NCBI RefSeq assembly: GCF_002072105.2
Contig: NZ_MTBC01000011.1
Coordinates: 81,589-145,588 of the forward strand
Direction: 5' to 3'
Origin: Croceivirga radicis
Lineage (GTDB): Bacteria; Bacteroidota; Bacteroidia; Flavobacteriales; Flavobacteriaceae
Length of the DNA stretch: 64,000 nt
Notes under the pieces: generated by a model
Told to the model about the DNA's origin: nothing
The model's database searches: none
What the model saw: only the letters and a program-made list of their open reading frames with translations
Position numbers and translations under genes: made by a program
Shown here: piece after piece, positions 62,264 through 64,000 of the stretch
Position numbering within the stretch: the stretch's first letter is position 1
Layout: each line of letters opens with the position of its first letter

Positions 62264-64000
62264 TTATTTAACTACAAACACTACGTTGATTAACGAATTG
62301 TAATCTGCAGGTTGCCCAATAATCTCATAACTTAGAACACCATTAGCATCAATGCTCATAGTGGCCGTATTAAATACTGTAGGATCTGCATAGGTTACGT
62401 AGTAATAAAGCTCCGTAGCGGTATAAGTTGGCAAGGCAGCTGGTGCGCCAGCACTACCTACTGTTGGGCTACCGTACTGTGCCATATACTGCGCATGCAA
62501 GTCTATAGAGAATGTTCCATTTATAGAGGCATCTACAGCAATTGATGGCGGATAAAAAATTCTTGCCGCTTTAGATGTAATTGGAGCAATTGCTTGTATT
62601 ACTTCTTCTACATTTGTTTCTGATGTTGGTGAAGCCTCACCACCCTCATCTACGTCAATTGGTGTTCTCAATAATACCTCATCATCATATTGATCATCAG
62701 AACCAATGTCTGTCAATGGAACATCTAGGTTACCCCCACCATCAGTAATCCTTAGGTTACCTCCAGATACGGTAAAACCAGTATTGTATTCATTTCCAAT
62801 ATTACTATCGGCATCATTTACATTTATGGTTACGTTGTTCCCCCCAGTAATAGCAATATAACCTGGGCTTCCATTTGTAGAAAGGGTTTGGTCATCCGTT
62901 GCTGGATCTCCTGCCGGACCCTGTGGGCCTTGTGGACCCTGAGGGCCAGTTGGACCTGTTGGGCCTGCAGGTCCTTGGGGACCTGTAGCTCCATCTTGTC
63001 CATCTTGACCAGGTTGGCCTTGAGGGCCCTGTGGACCTTGTGGACCTTGAGGACCTTGTGCACCCGTTGGGCCTGCAGGTCCTTGAGGACCTGTTGCTCC
63101 GTCTTGTCCATCTTGACCAGGTTGGCCTTGAGGACCCTGTGGGCCTTGAGGTCCTTGTGGTCCTTGTGGACCGGCTGGGCCTTGTGGACCGGCTGGACCC
63201 TGTGGGCCTACTGCACCGTCCGCGCCATCAGCACCTGCTGGACCTTGTGGACCCGCTGGACCCTGAGGACCTACCGCACCGTCCGCGCCATCAGCACCTG
63301 CTGGACCTTGTGGGCCGGCTGGGCCCTGAGGACCTACTGCACCGTCCGCGCCATCATTACCTGCTGGTCCTTGTGGACCGGCTGGACCCTGAGGACCTAC
63401 CGCACCGTCCGCGCCATCAGCACCTGCTGGACCTTGTGGGCCGGCTGGACCCTGAGGACCTACCGCACCGTCTGCGCCATCATTACCTGCTGGTCCTTGT
63501 GGACCCGCTGGACCTTGAGCTCCTTGTGGACCTGTCAAATCTGAAGTGGTAAAGCTGGTGCCGTCCGTATAATTTAAAGTAAATGAACCGTCATTATTAT
63601 CTACTGTGGAAGCAATTCCATTTCCATCTGCACCATCTGCGCCATCATTACCGGCTGGTCCTTGTGGACCGGCTGGACCCTGTGGGCCTACTGCACCGTC
63701 CGCGCCATCATTTCCTGCTGGTCCTTGTGGGCCTGCTGGACCTTGTGCGCCTTGAGGACCTGTCAAATCTGAAGTGGTAAAGCTGGTACCATCCGTATAA
63801 TTTAAAGTGAACGTACCGTCATTATTATCTACTGTGGAAGCAATTCCGTTTCCATCTGCACCATTTGCACCGTCTGCACCCGCTGGACCTTGTGGACCGG
63901 CTGGACCTTGAGCGCCTTGAGGGCCTGTCAAATCTGAAGTGGTAAAGCTGGTACCATCCGTATAATTTAAAGTGAACGTACCGTCATTATTATCTACTGT
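62264..64000 (-). CDS. Giant collagen-like repeat protein, partial (5' end beyond window edge)
   Basis: The frame is open to the window edge and 578 C-terminal residues are seen. Most of it is Gly-X-Y triplets ([15 protein letters not shown] and similar), broken by a 30-residue non-collagen spacer ([18 protein letters not shown]...) at 55- to 76-residue spacing. The last 215 or so residues are non-collagen and include [18 protein letters not shown] and [17 protein letters not shown]. There is no CHU_C domain in this protein. It is probably the first gene of the operon with the CHU_C and SprF-like genes. The Met sometimes assigned at 63931 is an internal TTG (Leu). Confidence 0.88.
   Translation of the reverse strand, partial: TVDNNDGTFTLNYTDGTSFTTSDLTGPQGAQGPAGPQGPAGADGANGADGNGIASTVDNNDGTFTLNYTDGTSFTTSDLTGPQGAQGPAGPQGPAGNDGADGAVGPQGPAGPQGPAGNDGADGADGNGIASTVDNNDGSFTLNYTDGTSFTTSDLTGPQGAQGPAGPQGPAGNDGADGAVGPQGPAGPQGPAGADGADGAVGPQGPAGPQGPAGNDGADGAVGPQGPAGPQGPAGADGADGAVGPQGPAGPQGPAGADGADGAVGPQGPAGPQGPAGPQGPQGPQGPQGPQGQPGQDGQDGATGPQGPAGPTGAQGPQGPQGPQGPQGQPGQDGQDGATGPQGPAGPTGPTGPQGPQGPQGPAGDPATDDQTLSTNGSPGYIAITGGNNVTINVNDADSNIGNEYNTGFTVSGGNLRITDGGGNLDVPLTDIGSDDQYDDEVLLRTPIDVDEGGEASPTSETNVEEVIQAIAPITSKAARIFYPPSIAVDASINGTFSIDLHAQYMAQYGSPTVGSAGAPAALPTYTATELYYYVTYADPTVFNTATMSIDANGVLSYEIIGQPADYNSLINVVFVVK
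62961..63176. repeat. 108-bp tandem repeat, two copies, in the collagen-like gene
   Basis: Two adjoining copies (62961-63068 and 63069-63176) encode 36 residues each, with [16 protein letters not shown]. The copies differ at few places, so they are a recent in-frame duplication. Confidence 0.85.
63214..63515. repeat. 63-bp tandem repeat array, about five copies, in the collagen-like gene
   Basis: CACCGTC-type markers recur at 63214, 63277, 63340, 63403 and 63466, exactly 63 bases apart. Each unit encodes 21 residues (seven triplets). A related copy lies at 63694. Confidence 0.9.
63531..64000. repeat. Spacer segment repeated three times in the collagen-like gene
   Basis: A spacer segment begins at 63531, 63759 and 63924 (the last cut by the window edge). 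The spacings of 228 and 165 bases are multiples of three, and the copies are nearly identical. Confidence 0.88.

Noticed and set aside
63181..63530. Regular repeats that look at first like a CRISPR array
   Set aside because: The 63-bp units are tandem, with no unique spacers, and are in frame with a collagen-like protein.
62888..63552. Long plus-strand ORFs of 173 and 218 residues with Trp/Leu-rich repeats
   Set aside because: They are reverse-frame images of the Gly-X-Y codons of the collagen-like gene, with no start context.
62264..63931. A complete gene starting at 63931
   Set aside because: The codon there is an internal TTG (Leu in SDLTGPQG). The frame stays open to the window edge, so the gene is partial.
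1..64000. Prophage, insertion sequence, integron, CRISPR array or toxin-antitoxin pair
   Set aside because: No transposase, integrase, phage or Cas gene was seen. The only toxin-antitoxin-like piece, the RHH protein at 52449, has no toxin partner next to it.

Overview
The window comes from an AT-rich member of the Bacteroidota, most likely a marine Flavobacteriaceae. The evidence is a PorP/SprF protein next to a gliding-motility-type (CHU_C) C-terminal domain, a 50-residue DUF4295 gene between rpmG and ftsY, promoters of the TTTG-N19-TAnnTTTG type, a flavobacterial crtI-crtB-crtZ carotenoid operon, and many families typical of the phylum (DUF5916, DUF4369, DUF2805, SusC-like carboxypeptidase regulatory domain). 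The genus cannot be fixed from sequence alone. The region looks like ordinary chromosome: no insertion sequence, prophage or CRISPR array was seen.

Layout. 1-5000: the N-terminal part of a GMC oxidoreductase, a TPR sensor kinase with its LuxR-type regulator, a small membrane protein, a SIMPL protein and tRNA-Leu(GAG). 5000-8750: a CarH/LitR-like MerR regulator with a cobalamin-binding domain heads crtI, crtB and crtZ. 8750-18070 (minus strand): a thioredoxin-fold protein without its cysteines, two different aconitases, a MoxR ATPase and two SurA-like prolyl isomerases. 18180-25850: small plus-strand genes, two serine hydrolases, an aquaporin, rimO, an amidase and an HMCES-type protein. 25860-33660 (minus strand): ftsY, DUF4295, rpmG and rpmB, then cinA, an Hpt protein, a FAH-family hydrolase, a carboxypeptidase-regulatory-domain protein, an exonuclease, an E2 acyltransferase and recR. 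33720-44880: a sodium/solute symporter, fabH, an S9 peptidase, a TetR-ABC1 kinase pair, htpG, a DoxX-like protein and a MOSC protein. 44950-52610: AraC-AlkB-DUF2805 genes, an S1/P1 nuclease, PBP1a, and a compact SPFH-DUF4177-hydrolase-ribbon-helix-helix operon that contains two very short genes. 52660-59200: a DUF5916 barrel, a DUF819 transporter, a DUF4369 lipoprotein, mannose-6-phosphate isomerase, a 6-pyruvoyl-tetrahydropterin synthase homologue and isopentenyl-diphosphate isomerase. 59260-64000 (minus strand): a giant collagen-like repeat protein (5' end outside the window), a protein with Ig-like, Ca-binding and CHU_C domains, and a PorP/SprF protein.

How the genes work together. Isopentenyl-diphosphate isomerase and CrtB/CrtI/CrtZ belong to one carotenoid pathway, and the regulator in front of the crt genes keeps the motifs of the B12-dependent photoreceptor CarH. 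No lycopene cyclase is present here. The last three genes form a tight operon that resembles a type IX secretion cargo/partner set. I regard the collagen-like fibre protein, the CHU_C protein and the SprF-like protein as the best candidate for a little-described surface system. Other points worth a second look are palindromic operator candidates in front of the TetR-ABC1 pair and the SPFH operon, a tandem repeat in front of htpG, and two convergent gene pairs whose stop codons lie inside terminator hairpins.
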